Shown: piece by piece, positions 8,836-17,723 of the stretch | Layout: each line of letters begins with the position of its first letter | How positions within the stretch are numbered: position 1 is the first letter of the stretch | The notes under the pieces: generated by a model | Database searches by the model: none | Seen by the model: the letters and a program-made list of their open reading frames with translations, nothing else | Told to the model about the DNA's origin: nothing | Position numbers and translations under genes: made by a program | Assembly (NCBI GenBank): GCA_027451405.1 | Contig: DAIDJM010000054.1 | Coordinates: forward strand, 58,315-122,314 | Length of the DNA: 64,000 nucleotides | From: Acetobacteraceae bacterium | GTDB taxonomy: Bacteria; Pseudomonadota; Alphaproteobacteria; Acetobacterales; Acetobacteraceae | Reading direction: 5' to 3'

Positions 8836-8852
8836 TTGTTGTTAGACAACAA
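8836..8852. promoter_or_regulatory. Inverted repeat TTGTTGT-N3-ACAACAA, candidate operator
   Basis: Two exact 7-bp arms with a 3-bp spacer (TAG), 110 bp upstream of the regulator start at 8962. AT-rich compared with its surroundings. It could be an operator or part of the promoter; it has no T-run after it, so it is a poor terminator. Confidence 0.45.
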
Positions 8853-8961
8853 CCAACCTAGCTGTTATCGGAACGACAAAGGCGATGATTTCGCGCGATC
8901 GTCGCTATCCGACGGGGACAATTCCACCGGGAGATCTGGCGCAAGCGGGGTCAAGACCAGC

Positions 8962-9741
8962 ATGGAAAGCGGCGCTTCGCCAGGCCACGACGCCAATCGT
9001 CAAAATCACCGTGGGGAGGATGCGTTGATGGCGCTGTTTCGCCTCACGCCCCTGCCCATGCTGATACGGCGCGCATACGATGGCCGCATCCTGGCCGCCA
9101 ACCCGGCCTTTCTCGGCCTAATAGGTCGTGTTGAGGCCGATGTCGTTGGTCGAGCGCTCGACGAGATCGTGGCCATCGCCGACCCCGCCCAGCGCGTGCG
9201 ACTGGATGCCGAGCTGAGCTCGGGCCAGGTGGTCGAACGGCTCGAGACCAGTCTGAAAATGTCGGATGGGTTTGCCCATTGCCTCCTCTGGGCCACAACA
9301 CTTCACGCCTTTCAGCAGTCCTGCGTGCTGCTCATTTTTCAGGACGTCACCGAACGACGACGCGATGAGCGGCAATTGTTTGAGGCGATCCAGGCGGTAA
9401 TGCGGGATTCTGATTGGTTCAGCCGATCGGTCATCGAAAAGCTCGCGACGATTCGTGCGCCCGCCTCGAAGCCGCTTCGTTCTGCTGAACTTGACGAGCT
9501 CACGAAGCGCGAACGCGAGGTACTAGCAATGATCAGTCATGGCTGGACCGACGCTGAGATTGCCGTGCGCCTCGGCTTGACGCGCTCGACCGTTCGCAAT
9601 CATGTCGCCGGACTCTACAGCAAGATTGGTGTGCACAACCGCAGCAGCGCGATCGTTTGGGCACGTGAGCGCGCTCTCAACATTCTCTTTCCCGCCTCCG
9701 TCTTCAGCGGGCGGTCGCAGCCCAGCGCGAGCCACTCGTGA
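8962..9741 (+). CDS. PAS-domain LuxR-type transcriptional regulator
   Basis: 259 residues from the chosen ATG. A PAS sensor domain covers about residues 25-130 (LTPLPMLIRRAYDGRILAAN, then PAFLGLIGRVEADVVGRAL, and a closing LIFQDVTERRRDERQLFEA). A short linker helix leads to a C-terminal GerE/LuxR helix-turn-helix: LTKREREVLAMISHGWTDAE, then IAVRLGLTRSTVRNHVAGLY, followed by SKIGVHNRSSAIVWARER. There is no receiver domain, so the signal is probably a small ligand or redox state sensed by PAS. The frame stays open upstream to 8806; alternative starts exist (9028). The stop overlaps the ACP start by 4 bp (GTGA), so the two are co-translated. It heads the exopolysaccharide locus and is the obvious candidate regulator for it. 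Confidence 0.85.
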   Translation: MESGASPGHDANRQNHRGEDALMALFRLTPLPMLIRRAYDGRILAANPAFLGLIGRVEADVVGRALDEIVAIADPAQRVRLDAELSSGQVVERLETSLKMSDGFAHCLLWATTLHAFQQSCVLLIFQDVTERRRDERQLFEAIQAVMRDSDWFSRSVIEKLATIRAPASKPLRSAELDELTKREREVLAMISHGWTDAEIAVRLGLTRSTVRNHVAGLYSKIGVHNRSSAIVWARERALNILFPASVFSGRSQPSASHS

Positions 9742-10007
9742 GCGTCCGCGACACGGTCCAACGTACTATCGCGGCAGTCGCCAGCGAACAGGGCAAGACC
9801 GTCCCCAACCTCAATGACGATCTCTCGCTTCTCGACTCTGGTCTGGACTCACTGGCGCTTGCCGTCATCGTAGCGCGGCTCGAAGACGAGCTTGGCGTCG
9901 ATCCCTTTCAGATCGAAAGTGATGCGGCCTTTCCCTTGACCATCGGCGAGTTCGTGAGCCTCTACGAGCATGCATCACCGATGCGAAATGGCGCGTCGAT
10001 ATCTTGA
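9738..10007 (+). CDS. Free-standing acyl carrier protein
   Basis: 89 residues, GTG start overlapping the regulator's stop (GTGA). The four-helix carrier pattern is present with the phosphopantetheine attachment motif LLDSGLDSLALAVIVARL; the modified serine is residue 38 in D-S-L. Helix II/III features follow (EDELGVDPFQIESD, PLTIGEFVSLYE). It is distinct from the housekeeping fatty-acid ACP, which has the motif GADSLD. No ketosynthase or adenylation gene is next to it; an AMP-ligase or acyltransferase elsewhere would have to load it. The GNAT/acyltransferase-like products of this locus (12998-13963 and 4913-5869) are possible partners, which would make the glycan acylated (inference). Confidence 0.88.
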   Translation: MSVRDTVQRTIAAVASEQGKTVPNLNDDLSLLDSGLDSLALAVIVARLEDELGVDPFQIESDAAFPLTIGEFVSLYEHASPMRNGASIS

Positions 10008-10117
10008 TTCAGCGAGGCGCAGCCTCATCAGTTGACCTAGTATCGCTGCTTCTGGCCTTCCGCGATCGAGTTACGGCATTCTTTCGGAGCAAGCCGTGAC
10101 GGTATCGGAGGCGCATC

Positions 10118-11569
10118 GTGTTGCTGCACCGCCTTCCCGCAGAATCGCTGGATAGCTCTCTGGTCTCCTTTGCTCGACCACGCGCCGCGTTCATTCTTTG
10201 TCCGAAGCTGAAGTTTTGGGAATGGCTTTTGCCGATCGCTACCGCGGAAGCGTGTCTCGTCACGGCATTTCCCGTTTGGCTGCTCGCCCAATCGGCGATG
10301 CCTCACCCCCAGATCCGAATTGCTGCCGCCGCAGCCGGCTCGCTGCTTCTATGGATTTTCAGCGTCGAAAGCCAGAAGCTCGCCCTCGCCGCGAGCCTAC
10401 CCGGCTATCTCGGCTTTAGTCTTGCGTCGGCAACCTCCTGCTTGATCTGGCTGACTGGCCTTCAAGCGTTGCTGTTCGCAGCTTACCCCGATCTCCCGAG
10501 GCTCAAGAGCACAGCTACAGGAATTGCCACCGCGCTTTCGCTTTTCGCCCTTCGCTCAATATGGCGCATCGCCATGCGAAAAGCCCTCGAGCGAGGTTCC
10601 TGCCTCGAACGAGCCATCGTCCTGGCTGCCACGGAGGACGAAGCTCGGGACGCCGCCAGGCAGGTGGAAGCCGCGACCGGAGGCCGCACCCGCGCCGTTG
10701 CCACCAGTGCCTTGCCGGGCACCGCCGGCGCCCCCTCCATGGCGTGGGTCGAAGATGCCGTGGCGGAGGGGATCGCCGATCGTATTCTGATCGGAGGATT
10801 CGAGCATTTTTCGGCAACATTAGAGCGGATCCTGCCTCAGCTCGCTCCGCTCGATGTCGACGTCACCATGCTCGGCGCAACCACCGGAATGAAGCCGCAC
10901 CGCTTCGTGCAGTCGCGAATCGGGCCGCTGCCTGCTGTTCAAATCGCTGCACCACCGCTGACCCCCTGGCAATGCCGTACCAAGCGCGCCGCCGATATCA
11001 CGATCGCCAGCCTAGCCCTGCTCCTTACCGCGCCGCTGCTGCTCGCGATCGCCGCCTGCGTCGCGCTGGAGAGTCCCGGACCCGTGCTGTTTCGCCAGAG
11101 GCGGATCGGATTTCGGGGCAATACGTTCGAAGTCATCAAGTTCCGGACAATGTATTGCCACCTGGCGGACCACGAAGCCCGCCAGCAAACGGAACGGAAT
11201 GATCCTCGTGTGACCAGACTGGGCCGCGTGCTTCGCCGGCTCAGCATCGACGAGTTGCCTCAGCTCTTGAACGTACTCCGCGGCGACATGTCAATCGTCG
11301 GCCCCCGCCCCCACGCGCTCGGCATGACCGTCCGTGGCCGGAGACTCGAGGAGGTGATCGACGTCTATCAGGTCCGGCATCGCGTCAGACCCGGCGTCAC
11401 CGGATGGGCTCAGGTGAATGGTTGTCGTGGCGAGGTTGACTGCGACGCCAAGCTGCAAGAACGACTGGCTCTCGATTGCGATTACATCGACCGCTGGTCG
11501 CTCGCTCTCGATCTCTGGATCATGGCAAGAACCGTAGCCATCGTCTTTTTCGACCGCCGTGCCTACTGA
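10118..11569 (+). CDS. Polyprenyl-phosphate sugar-1-P transferase (priming enzyme)
   Basis: 483 residues with GTG start. The N-terminal part has about four hydrophobic segments (residues 30-150) and a CoA-binding-like domain, as in WcaJ/WbaP/PssZ large monotopic phosphoglycosyltransferases. The catalytic domain starts near residue 288: KRAADITIASLALLLTAPLL, then SPGPVLFRQRRIGFRGNTFE and VIKFRTMY. Next come LRRLSIDELPQLLNVLRGD and MSIVGPRPHA, where the D-E dyad is catalytic, and it ends with RHRVRPGVTGWAQVNGCRGE. It moves a sugar 1-phosphate from its UDP donor onto undecaprenyl phosphate at the inner membrane, the first step of repeat-unit assembly. About 110 bp separate it from the ACP gene. 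The 3' end overlaps the convergent polymerase gene by 7 bp. Confidence 0.9.
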   Translation: MLLHRLPAESLDSSLVSFARPRAAFILCPKLKFWEWLLPIATAEACLVTAFPVWLLAQSAMPHPQIRIAAAAAGSLLLWIFSVESQKLALAASLPGYLGFSLASATSCLIWLTGLQALLFAAYPDLPRLKSTATGIATALSLFALRSIWRIAMRKALERGSCLERAIVLAATEDEARDAARQVEAATGGRTRAVATSALPGTAGAPSMAWVEDAVAEGIADRILIGGFEHFSATLERILPQLAPLDVDVTMLGATTGMKPHRFVQSRIGPLPAVQIAAPPLTPWQCRTKRAADITIASLALLLTAPLLLAIAACVALESPGPVLFRQRRIGFRGNTFEVIKFRTMYCHLADHEARQQTERNDPRVTRLGRVLRRLSIDELPQLLNVLRGDMSIVGPRPHALGMTVRGRRLEEVIDVYQVRHRVRPGVTGWAQVNGCRGEVDCDAKLQERLALDCDYIDRWSLALDLWIMARTVAIVFFDRRAY

Positions 11570-12891
11570 GCTGCGATGACGTGCTTTGCGCCCGACGAGC
11601 GACGCCACAAGGGGGGGACCAAGCAAAGCACAATGGCAGTTGCCTTGGCCAGAAACATCGTCTTCCCCGCGACACTTTCACTGCTCAGTAACAGGATGGC
11701 CAAAGCCGTCATGGGCAACCACACGCCCGATCCCGCGCGGCGTGCCAGGGCACGCAGGAAAAATACCACAGCAACCGTCATGAGAGCCGCCACAAGAACG
11801 CCATCGTAGAGCGCGATTTTCACGATTGGATTCTCAATTCCCCATTCGAGCCCATAAATCCGCCTCAGACTTTCGATCAGTCCGAGATCAGGTCCGGCGA
11901 TCAGATCACGCCAAGTGAGATAATGGAACAACGCGAACATATCGATGCGTGCCGCTGTGCTGCCGCCGTCATCGGAAAAGCGCGCCATGATATGGTCAAA
12001 AAATCCCGCCTCGGCCAGCGCTGCCCCAACGGCTGGGAGCATACCCAGGATCGCCAACAGACTGATCGCGCCGACCACTGGTACGCCGGCACCTGGGCGT
12101 GACCGGAAGAACCGTCCGACCGCATATAGGAAGGCCAGCGACAGCGTGACGATGAGGGCCGTGCGGCCGCCGAACGTGACCAGTGCTGCGAGTTGCAACA
12201 TTAGAAGCGGCAGCTTCATCGCCACGCTCATATCCCGGCATCCGACGAGCAGACACAGCGCATAGCAGGCGGTCACCGCCGCATTTTCGAGCGGATGACC
12301 CTGCAGAGCCGATGAGCGGTTGTCGAACGGGAAGGTCTCGCCGTCGAACCGGAAAGGGAAGAACCTGTGGTTTAGGAGGAACTCTGCAATCCCCATCAGC
12401 GCGTTGGCCAACATCATGAGATGAACGGTGATTCGGACGCGCGAAAGTGCAATCGCGTCCATTTCAGTCAGGAGCAGCGCCAGCAGGCAGGCCGGTATGA
12501 AGCTGTCGATCGTGCCGGCCATGCCCGGCGCGCTTCTCCAAATCACATCAGCAAACAGGATCGCCGTGGCCGAGATAAGCAGCATGGCCTCCGGCATGCG
12601 CCGGGCGGCGGTTGCTATCCAGCGAGCCGGGTTCCCCGAGGACGCCGCCCGCCAAAGCACAACCGCGAATATCATGTAGGTTGCAGGATGGATTTTGGTC
12701 GCGGCACTCCCGGTAAGCCCATCGTAATTGTAACCGACAAGCCAGAGCAGGCCGCCCGAAACGCCGAACATGACGACGACGATTCCGATGATAGGTAGCG
12801 CCCGCGGCCCGTGACGGCGCCTTTGCCGCTGAATAGACGGTACGCTGCGTGCCGACCAATCCTCCGGCCAGGCGCGCTGGGCAACGTTCAT
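11563..12891 (-). CDS. VpsF-like polysaccharide polymerase (Wzy role)
   Basis: 442 residues from the chosen ATG at 12891. It is a polytopic membrane protein with about eleven hydrophobic segments, starting with ALPIIGIVVVMFGVSGGLLW. A large loop near residues 180-220 (FPFRFDGETFPFDNRSSALQ, then GHPLENAAVTACYALCLLVG) contains the R-S-S-A-L-Q-G-H-P-L-E-N block typical of VpsF-type O-antigen polymerase/ligase-like proteins. These proteins are thought to join lipid-linked repeat units on the outer face of the inner membrane. An in-frame ATG 20 codons upstream would add a Cys/Arg-rich leader that does not look like protein. It converges with the priming transferase gene and is divergent from the acyltransferase-like gene at 12998. 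Confidence 0.8.
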   Translation of the reverse strand: MNVAQRAWPEDWSARSVPSIQRQRRRHGPRALPIIGIVVVMFGVSGGLLWLVGYNYDGLTGSAATKIHPATYMIFAVVLWRAASSGNPARWIATAARRMPEAMLLISATAILFADVIWRSAPGMAGTIDSFIPACLLALLLTEMDAIALSRVRITVHLMMLANALMGIAEFLLNHRFFPFRFDGETFPFDNRSSALQGHPLENAAVTACYALCLLVGCRDMSVAMKLPLLMLQLAALVTFGGRTALIVTLSLAFLYAVGRFFRSRPGAGVPVVGAISLLAILGMLPAVGAALAEAGFFDHIMARFSDDGGSTAARIDMFALFHYLTWRDLIAGPDLGLIESLRRIYGLEWGIENPIVKIALYDGVLVAALMTVAVVFFLRALARRAGSGVWLPMTALAILLLSSESVAGKTMFLAKATAIVLCLVPPLWRRSSGAKHVIAAQ

Positions 12892-12997
12892 GCCGGCGTG
12901 CCTTGATCCACAAGAGCACGCCGCCCGCCCTCGGTCCCACCCGTCGCGCATATGTTACGGAGCAAAATCGTCGACGCCTCTTTGGCTCGCGATCCCT

Positions 12998-13963
12998 ATG
13001 CTATCAAGAAGGCAAATGTCTCGACAAACGCAAAGTCTTCTCGATCGCCTGCCTGTGAACGGGGAGACGGACTCCAGGGACCGCCATTCCGGATGCGGCG
13101 CGGTGATCTGTCGCGAAATCGGAACGCCGGACATCGCCGCCGTGGTGGATCTTCTGACTGCGGGCTTTCCGCGCCGGGATCGATCTTTCTGGGAGCAAGC
13201 TCTCGCCCGCCTAAGCCGCCATGCGCCCCCCGCCGGCGCCCCACGCTTCGGTATGCTGCTGGAGTGCGATGGCCGGCCGGTCGGCGTCCTGCTGACAATC
13301 TTTTCCCTTGCGCCGCAGAAACTGGGCGATCCGCCGGAAACGCGCCCCATGCGCTGCAACGTCTCGAGTTGGTATGTCATGCCCGAATATCGAATGTATG
13401 GTCCCCTGCTGGTAGCGCGGGCACTCCGTCGTTCAGACGTCACTTACACGAACCTGACTTCGATCGCGGCTAGCCGTCCCATTCTGCACGCGCAAGGCTA
13501 TTGCCGTTTCGCCGCCGGCCTCTTCCACGCCCTGCCCGCCCTCGCCCGTGGTCGCGATGAAGTCGCGCTCCGCCCTTATCGGCCGGAGATCGCCGAGCCC
13601 GGACTTTCGATTTCAGAACGGCAATTGCTCGCCGATCATGTCGGCTGGGGCTGCCACGCCCTGATTTGTGAGACACAGCGGGCTGTCTACCCGTTCGTGG
13701 TAGCGCCGCGGCGGCGAGGCGGAGTCTCGATCCACGCGCTTCTTGCCTATTGCCGCAGTCTCGATTCCTTCGTCCAGTGCGCAAGACCGATCGGAGTTTA
13801 CCTCGCCCGGCGTGGTTGCCTGGTGATCGGCATTCACACCGACGGACCCATCCCGAATCTACCCGGCCTGTTTCGCGGCGATCGTCCCGCCTTCTGCCGT
13901 GGAGCGCACCCACCCCCGCCCGGAGACCTTGCCTATTCCGAGCGAGTGATGTTCGGCTCATGA
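12998..13963 (+). CDS. GNAT-like acyltransferase, exopolysaccharide locus
   Basis: 321 residues from ATG 12998; ATG 13016 is an equally possible start. The N-terminal half looks like a GNAT fold: AVICREIGTPDIAAVVDLLT, FPRRDRSFWEQALARL, then FGMLLECDGRPVGVLLTIFS, and the block CNVSSWYVMPEYRMYGPLLV, which resembles the central beta-strand and acetyl-CoA pyrophosphate loop. The rest (about residues 170-320) is a second, less clear lobe. It probably acylates a sugar in the repeat unit, with CoA or the ACP as donor; this is inference from fold and context. The 3' end overlaps the convergent GINT1-like gene by 31 bp. The 5' region is divergent from the polymerase gene. Confidence 0.65.
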   Translation: MLSRRQMSRQTQSLLDRLPVNGETDSRDRHSGCGAVICREIGTPDIAAVVDLLTAGFPRRDRSFWEQALARLSRHAPPAGAPRFGMLLECDGRPVGVLLTIFSLAPQKLGDPPETRPMRCNVSSWYVMPEYRMYGPLLVARALRRSDVTYTNLTSIAASRPILHAQGYCRFAAGLFHALPALARGRDEVALRPYRPEIAEPGLSISERQLLADHVGWGCHALICETQRAVYPFVVAPRRRGGVSIHALLAYCRSLDSFVQCARPIGVYLARRGCLVIGIHTDGPIPNLPGLFRGDRPAFCRGAHPPPPGDLAYSERVMFGS

Positions 13964-15477
13964 ATCAGCGGCGCGGGAAAAACCGAGTGGCGCGGTTCCT
14001 CCGGCCGAGATCGCCAGTGGAAACGTGGGGTGAGCGCCGAGCCGTCAATGAACGCGAATCCACCCGCTTCATTCCAGGTGTGCAAGCGCCGTCCAGGCCA
14101 CGCCGGACCGGTCCGCAGGATGGCGTGGATGCTCTGCGAAAAGCCGGTCTCGTCGAGGCGGTCTATACGCGCGATCCCGAGCGCGCGGCCATAGCCGAAA
14201 CGGCAATCCTGAACCGGCCGCCACAGCACGCCGCCTTCCCGCACGATACGGCCCGCGGGGCGAGCGGAACCCGCGTCGATCAACACAGGGTTGGCGGCAT
14301 GCGGCGTCCACGGACCGGTGAAGTCCGGCGCTTGCCAGAGATGGAGCGTATCGCTCCACGATCCCCCACCGTCGCGCACGGTCGCAAACATCCACCATCG
14401 GCCGCCATCGTGGAGCAATGTCGCGTCGCTTGCTTCCACACCCTCGACCAAAGTTGCCACGCGCACCCAGTTGGCCGGAAAATCGTTCGCACGGTAGAGG
14501 TCAATCGTTCCGGCGCCACTGCTTTCAGGCACCATCCAGAGGCTCCCGCCCTGGGAGAACACAAAGGGGTAGGAAAGGTGCCATGGCTTGGTCAGCACGG
14601 GCTGCGGCCGGCCGAGCGGCCCATCCGGCCCCATCTGCAGGGCAGAGATGACAGCTCGGCCTTCGGCATGCGGGTAATCCTCGACAAAGAGGAAAAGTCC
14701 CGCACGCGTCTGTATCGGGAACGGGTCGGCATAAAAATGATCCCCGTCATCTTCGAGGACATGCCACACGCCCGTCTCGTTAATTCGTTCGATCAGGGAG
14801 CCTCCGCCCGACAATTGCCGCCATCCGACACGCCAGTGCGGCGAGCGGAAGAACATGCGATAGACACGCTCGGCGGCAGCCCGGGCGACCGCCCGCGCTG
14901 CCCCGAGTCTGCCCAGCTCACGATCGGGCGCATCCTCATCGGAAAGCGAAACAAGATCGCGACATCCGGCCTCGCCCAGCGCGGCTTCGATCAACGTGCC
15001 GAGGCGCGCGAGCGCATCCTCGAACGCACCGGTAAAGCCCGGTTGGTCGGCGCCGAGGCGGCCGATCGCCAAAATCCGCGACCCGGCCATCACAGCCGCA
15101 ACGGGGGCCAATCGGCAACGCAACAGATGAAGCAGCGCCGCTTCACCCGTCTCGAAGTCTCTGCCGTCGCGTCCGAATGCCAGGCGCCACCCCACCGACC
15201 GGGCCTCGGGAGGCGCAAGGTTCAGCACGATGTCCGTTTCCTGCGGTGGACCGGCCACAGCCGCCAGAGACTCGTCGTCCACGGCAAGACTGAGGGAGCG
15301 GCGCACGCCGAAGAGACGCGCCTCCAGCGACAACCGGGCCTCGGCGGCCCGATCACGTCCCTCGCCCGCCACGAACTGCACCGCCGGAACGTATCCAAAC
15401 CGCGCTTCGATACGACGAAGCAAATCCACGTGCCAACGCCGCGCGGAACCGGATGCAAGCCGAACAGTCACGCGCAT
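13933..15477 (-). CDS. GINT1-like beta-propeller protein with N-terminal transferase-like domain
   Basis: 514 residues. The C-terminal half is a five-bladed propeller of the type found at the N terminus of plant glucosamine inositolphosphorylceramide transferase: DDGDHFYADPFPI, then GLFLFVEDYPHAEGRAVISA, KPWHLSYPFVFSQGGSLWMV, ESSGAGTIDLYRANDFPANW, and a later W-R-P-V-Q-D-C block. The first 200 residues look like a formyltransferase/N-terminal sugar-enzyme fold, with no catalytic motif that I can place. Similar proteins sit in exopolysaccharide loci beside VpsF-like polymerases. It may act as a glycan-binding or glycosyltransferase-like protein; the catalytic residues are not evident. It is divergent from the copolymerase gene at 15630, with a 152-bp promoter gap, and overlaps the GNAT-like gene at its 3' end. 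Confidence 0.7.
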   Translation of the reverse strand: MRVTVRLASGSARRWHVDLLRRIEARFGYVPAVQFVAGEGRDRAAEARLSLEARLFGVRRSLSLAVDDESLAAVAGPPQETDIVLNLAPPEARSVGWRLAFGRDGRDFETGEAALLHLLRCRLAPVAAVMAGSRILAIGRLGADQPGFTGAFEDALARLGTLIEAALGEAGCRDLVSLSDEDAPDRELGRLGAARAVARAAAERVYRMFFRSPHWRVGWRQLSGGGSLIERINETGVWHVLEDDGDHFYADPFPIQTRAGLFLFVEDYPHAEGRAVISALQMGPDGPLGRPQPVLTKPWHLSYPFVFSQGGSLWMVPESSGAGTIDLYRANDFPANWVRVATLVEGVEASDATLLHDGGRWWMFATVRDGGGSWSDTLHLWQAPDFTGPWTPHAANPVLIDAGSARPAGRIVREGGVLWRPVQDCRFGYGRALGIARIDRLDETGFSQSIHAILRTGPAWPGRRLHTWNEAGGFAFIDGSALTPRFHWRSRPEEPRHSVFPAPLIHEPNITRSE

Positions 15478-15629
15478 GGCCGTATCTTCCTCGAAAAGAA
15501 GGTCGTTACCTTCACGATGCGGCGAGATCGAATCAAGGCCGCGTTAGCTCCGGATCGATCCGCTAAAAACCAGCACTGTCTCGGGACCACCCTGTTTGGC
15601 ATCAACGCCGTTCGACCAGGAGCCAAGTC

Positions 15630-17723
15630 ATGACGGGGCTAATCGAAACCGGCCAATTCTCCCGGAACGTACAACTTCCGCGTTTTGAAAGCGACATATT
15701 ACTCGCAGTTCCCGAAAATGCGAGTTTCGCCGACCTTTGGGCGATCCTCTGGCATCGTCGCCGCCTCATCCTGACCATAGTTTTCATTCTGATGGTTGCG
15801 ACCCTCTTCTATTGCAGTGTGGCAACTCCACGCTATAAGGCGGCGGCTGAGATCGAGATCGATCCGCGCGACCGCATCGTAATTGCGAATGACGTCAATC
15901 CGACGAGCGTCGCCCCCGATGGTGGCGTCACCCAGGTCGAGACACAGACCCGGGTGATCACCTCCTCGGCGGTTCTGCTGCGGGCCATCGCCGCCACCAA
16001 CCTGACCGCGGACCCCGAATTCAATCATCCGCGTGCCTCCACGCTGCTCGAATGGCTTGAAGGTCCGAAGCCGCGGCCGCGCACCAAGACGGAAATCCTG
16101 GATGACACGCTGCGATCGCTCGAAAAGGCCATTGTGGTCGAGCGCGCCGATCGCGTTTTCGTCGCGGAAGTGGTCGCCACCAGCCGCGACCCCGCCAAAG
16201 CCGCGAGGCTGGCGAATGCTGTGGCCGATGCCTATCTCGCCGACCAGTTCGGCGCCCGTGCCGAAGCGATCCAAAAAGCCTCCGACGGCCTCACCGGCCG
16301 CCTCGACGAGCAGCGTGCACTGGTCGAGCAGGCCGAACGGGCCGTCGAAAACTACAAGGTCAGCCACGGTCTGATGACCATCGGCGGCCGGCCCATCGAG
16401 GAGCATCGGCTGGGCGAGTCGGAAGCCGAGCTGGCCCAGGCTCGCACCCGCACGGCGGCGCTGCGCGCGCAACTCGACCAGATCGAGGCTGCCCGGGCGA
16501 GCGGCACCATCGCGGCCACGACCGAGGCACTCGCCGCACCCACGGTCTCCAAGCTCCGCGAAACGGAAGCGACACTCGAGCAGCATGTCAGCGACATGGA
16601 GATCCGGTTTGGACCCGACTATCCGGGTGTCGAATCCGCGCAGGCGCAGCTCGCCAAATTGCGCAGCATGATCGGAACGGAGTTGCATCGCGTCGAGTCC
16701 GCGGTCCGGGGTGAGTATACCCGCGCACTCGATACCGAACGCCAGCTGGAAGCCCGCTTCGCGCAGCAATCGACCGCAGTGGAAGCTTCTGAAGCCGCGA
16801 GCGTCAAGTTGCGCGAACTCGAACGCGAACTGGATGCGCGGAAATCAGTCTACGCGCTCTTCCTGTTGCGCGCCCAGGAGACCCGCGAGCAAGCCGGCAT
16901 CGATTCAACCAACGCGCGGGTAATCACGCGCGCTATTCCCCCTGCCGCGAAAAGCTGGCCGCCGCGTCTGTTGCTGCTGCTCGGCGCCATCGGCGGCGGC
17001 CTCGGCCTCGGCGGCGCACTCGCGCTGATCCTCGAGCATCTGCGCCCGACTTTGCTCAGCCGCACGCAACTGGAGCGAGCCACACGCGCCCCTGTGGTGG
17101 GTGCGATACCCATATCGGCACTCCATCGAAATGGCGAGCGTCAACCGTCGGAACTCGGTCCATTGTCACTCGTGCTCGCCCGCCTGTTCGATCGCAATCC
17201 CGGCGCGCGCAGCTTCCTTTTCGTCTCGGGGCCACGCGGGCGCAGCGCGCGGGCACAGCTGTGCCGGCTCACCGGCGCGGTCGCCGCACTGCGCGGAGAG
17301 CGGGCTCTGCTGATCCGCGCCGATTTCTCCGGCGGCACTGCGGAAGGCCAGTCTGGACTGCAGGAGATTCTGGATGGCCAGGCCTCGCTCGATTCCGTCC
17401 TCGGCAGTGATGGTCATGCCGTCATGGCCGAAATCGGCCGCGGCCGTAGCCGTACCGCACTGCCGCGTGCCGGAGCACGCCAGAACGCGGCAAAGCTTTT
17501 GGCGGACGCCCAGTCCCGTTTTGATCTCGTCATCATAGATGGCGGAACGGCGACCGAGAACATTTGCCTCTCCCCGGTCGCCGGCGCGGCCGACTGCGTG
17601 GTGTTCGTCGCCGAGCTCGGGCGCACGCGCCAGCACGAGGCCGAAGCTGCCGCGGACGCCATGGCCGCGATGGGCGCCCCCATTTCCGCGGCGATCGCGC
17701 TCGAACGTCGCAAACGCCGTTGA
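15630..17723 (+). CDS. Wzz-type copolymerase fused to degenerate BY-kinase domain
   Basis: 697 residues. Wzz architecture: a TM helix at residues 46-65 (LILTIVFILMVATLFYCSVA), a periplasmic domain, a long coiled coil (about 210-420), then a second TM helix at 445-468. The cytoplasmic part (485-697) resembles bacterial tyrosine kinases but is degenerate. The Walker A position reads VSGPRGRSARAQL, lacking the G-K-S/T lysine. Walker A' is LLIRADFSGG and Walker B is FDLVIIDGG. The C-terminal tyrosine cluster is absent. It should set chain length with the VpsF-like polymerase and flippase, probably without phosphotransfer. An AGGAG ribosome site precedes the ATG. Confidence 0.85.
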   Translation: MTGLIETGQFSRNVQLPRFESDILLAVPENASFADLWAILWHRRRLILTIVFILMVATLFYCSVATPRYKAAAEIEIDPRDRIVIANDVNPTSVAPDGGVTQVETQTRVITSSAVLLRAIAATNLTADPEFNHPRASTLLEWLEGPKPRPRTKTEILDDTLRSLEKAIVVERADRVFVAEVVATSRDPAKAARLANAVADAYLADQFGARAEAIQKASDGLTGRLDEQRALVEQAERAVENYKVSHGLMTIGGRPIEEHRLGESEAELAQARTRTAALRAQLDQIEAARASGTIAATTEALAAPTVSKLRETEATLEQHVSDMEIRFGPDYPGVESAQAQLAKLRSMIGTELHRVESAVRGEYTRALDTERQLEARFAQQSTAVEASEAASVKLRELERELDARKSVYALFLLRAQETREQAGIDSTNARVITRAIPPAAKSWPPRLLLLLGAIGGGLGLGGALALILEHLRPTLLSRTQLERATRAPVVGAIPISALHRNGERQPSELGPLSLVLARLFDRNPGARSFLFVSGPRGRSARAQLCRLTGAVAALRGERALLIRADFSGGTAEGQSGLQEILDGQASLDSVLGSDGHAVMAEIGRGRSRTALPRAGARQNAAKLLADAQSRFDLVIIDGGTATENICLSPVAGAADCVVFVAELGRTRQHEAEAAADAMAAMGAPISAAIALERRKRR

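Larger units (their letters stand above)
8368..8961. promoter_or_regulatory. Long divergent intergenic region
   Basis: This 594-bp stretch separates the inositol-phosphate synthase (minus) from the LuxR-type regulator (plus). A 174-codon open frame on the plus strand (8337-8861) shows no recognisable motif and its composition does not look like a folded protein, so I do not call a gene. The region holds two clean inverted repeats at 8704-8720 and 8836-8852, both upstream of the regulator. It is the natural place for the promoter of the exopolysaccharide locus. No confident -35/-10 pair was identified by eye. Confidence 0.5.

Noticed and set aside
8337..8861. A 174-codon frame in the regulator's upstream region
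   Set aside because: No motif, ribosome site or conserved-looking block; overlaps the candidate operators and runs into regulatory DNA.
13750..15633. A 627-codon plus-strand frame over the GINT1-like gene
   Set aside because: Arg/Pro/His-rich shadow; the minus-strand gene has clear propeller motifs.
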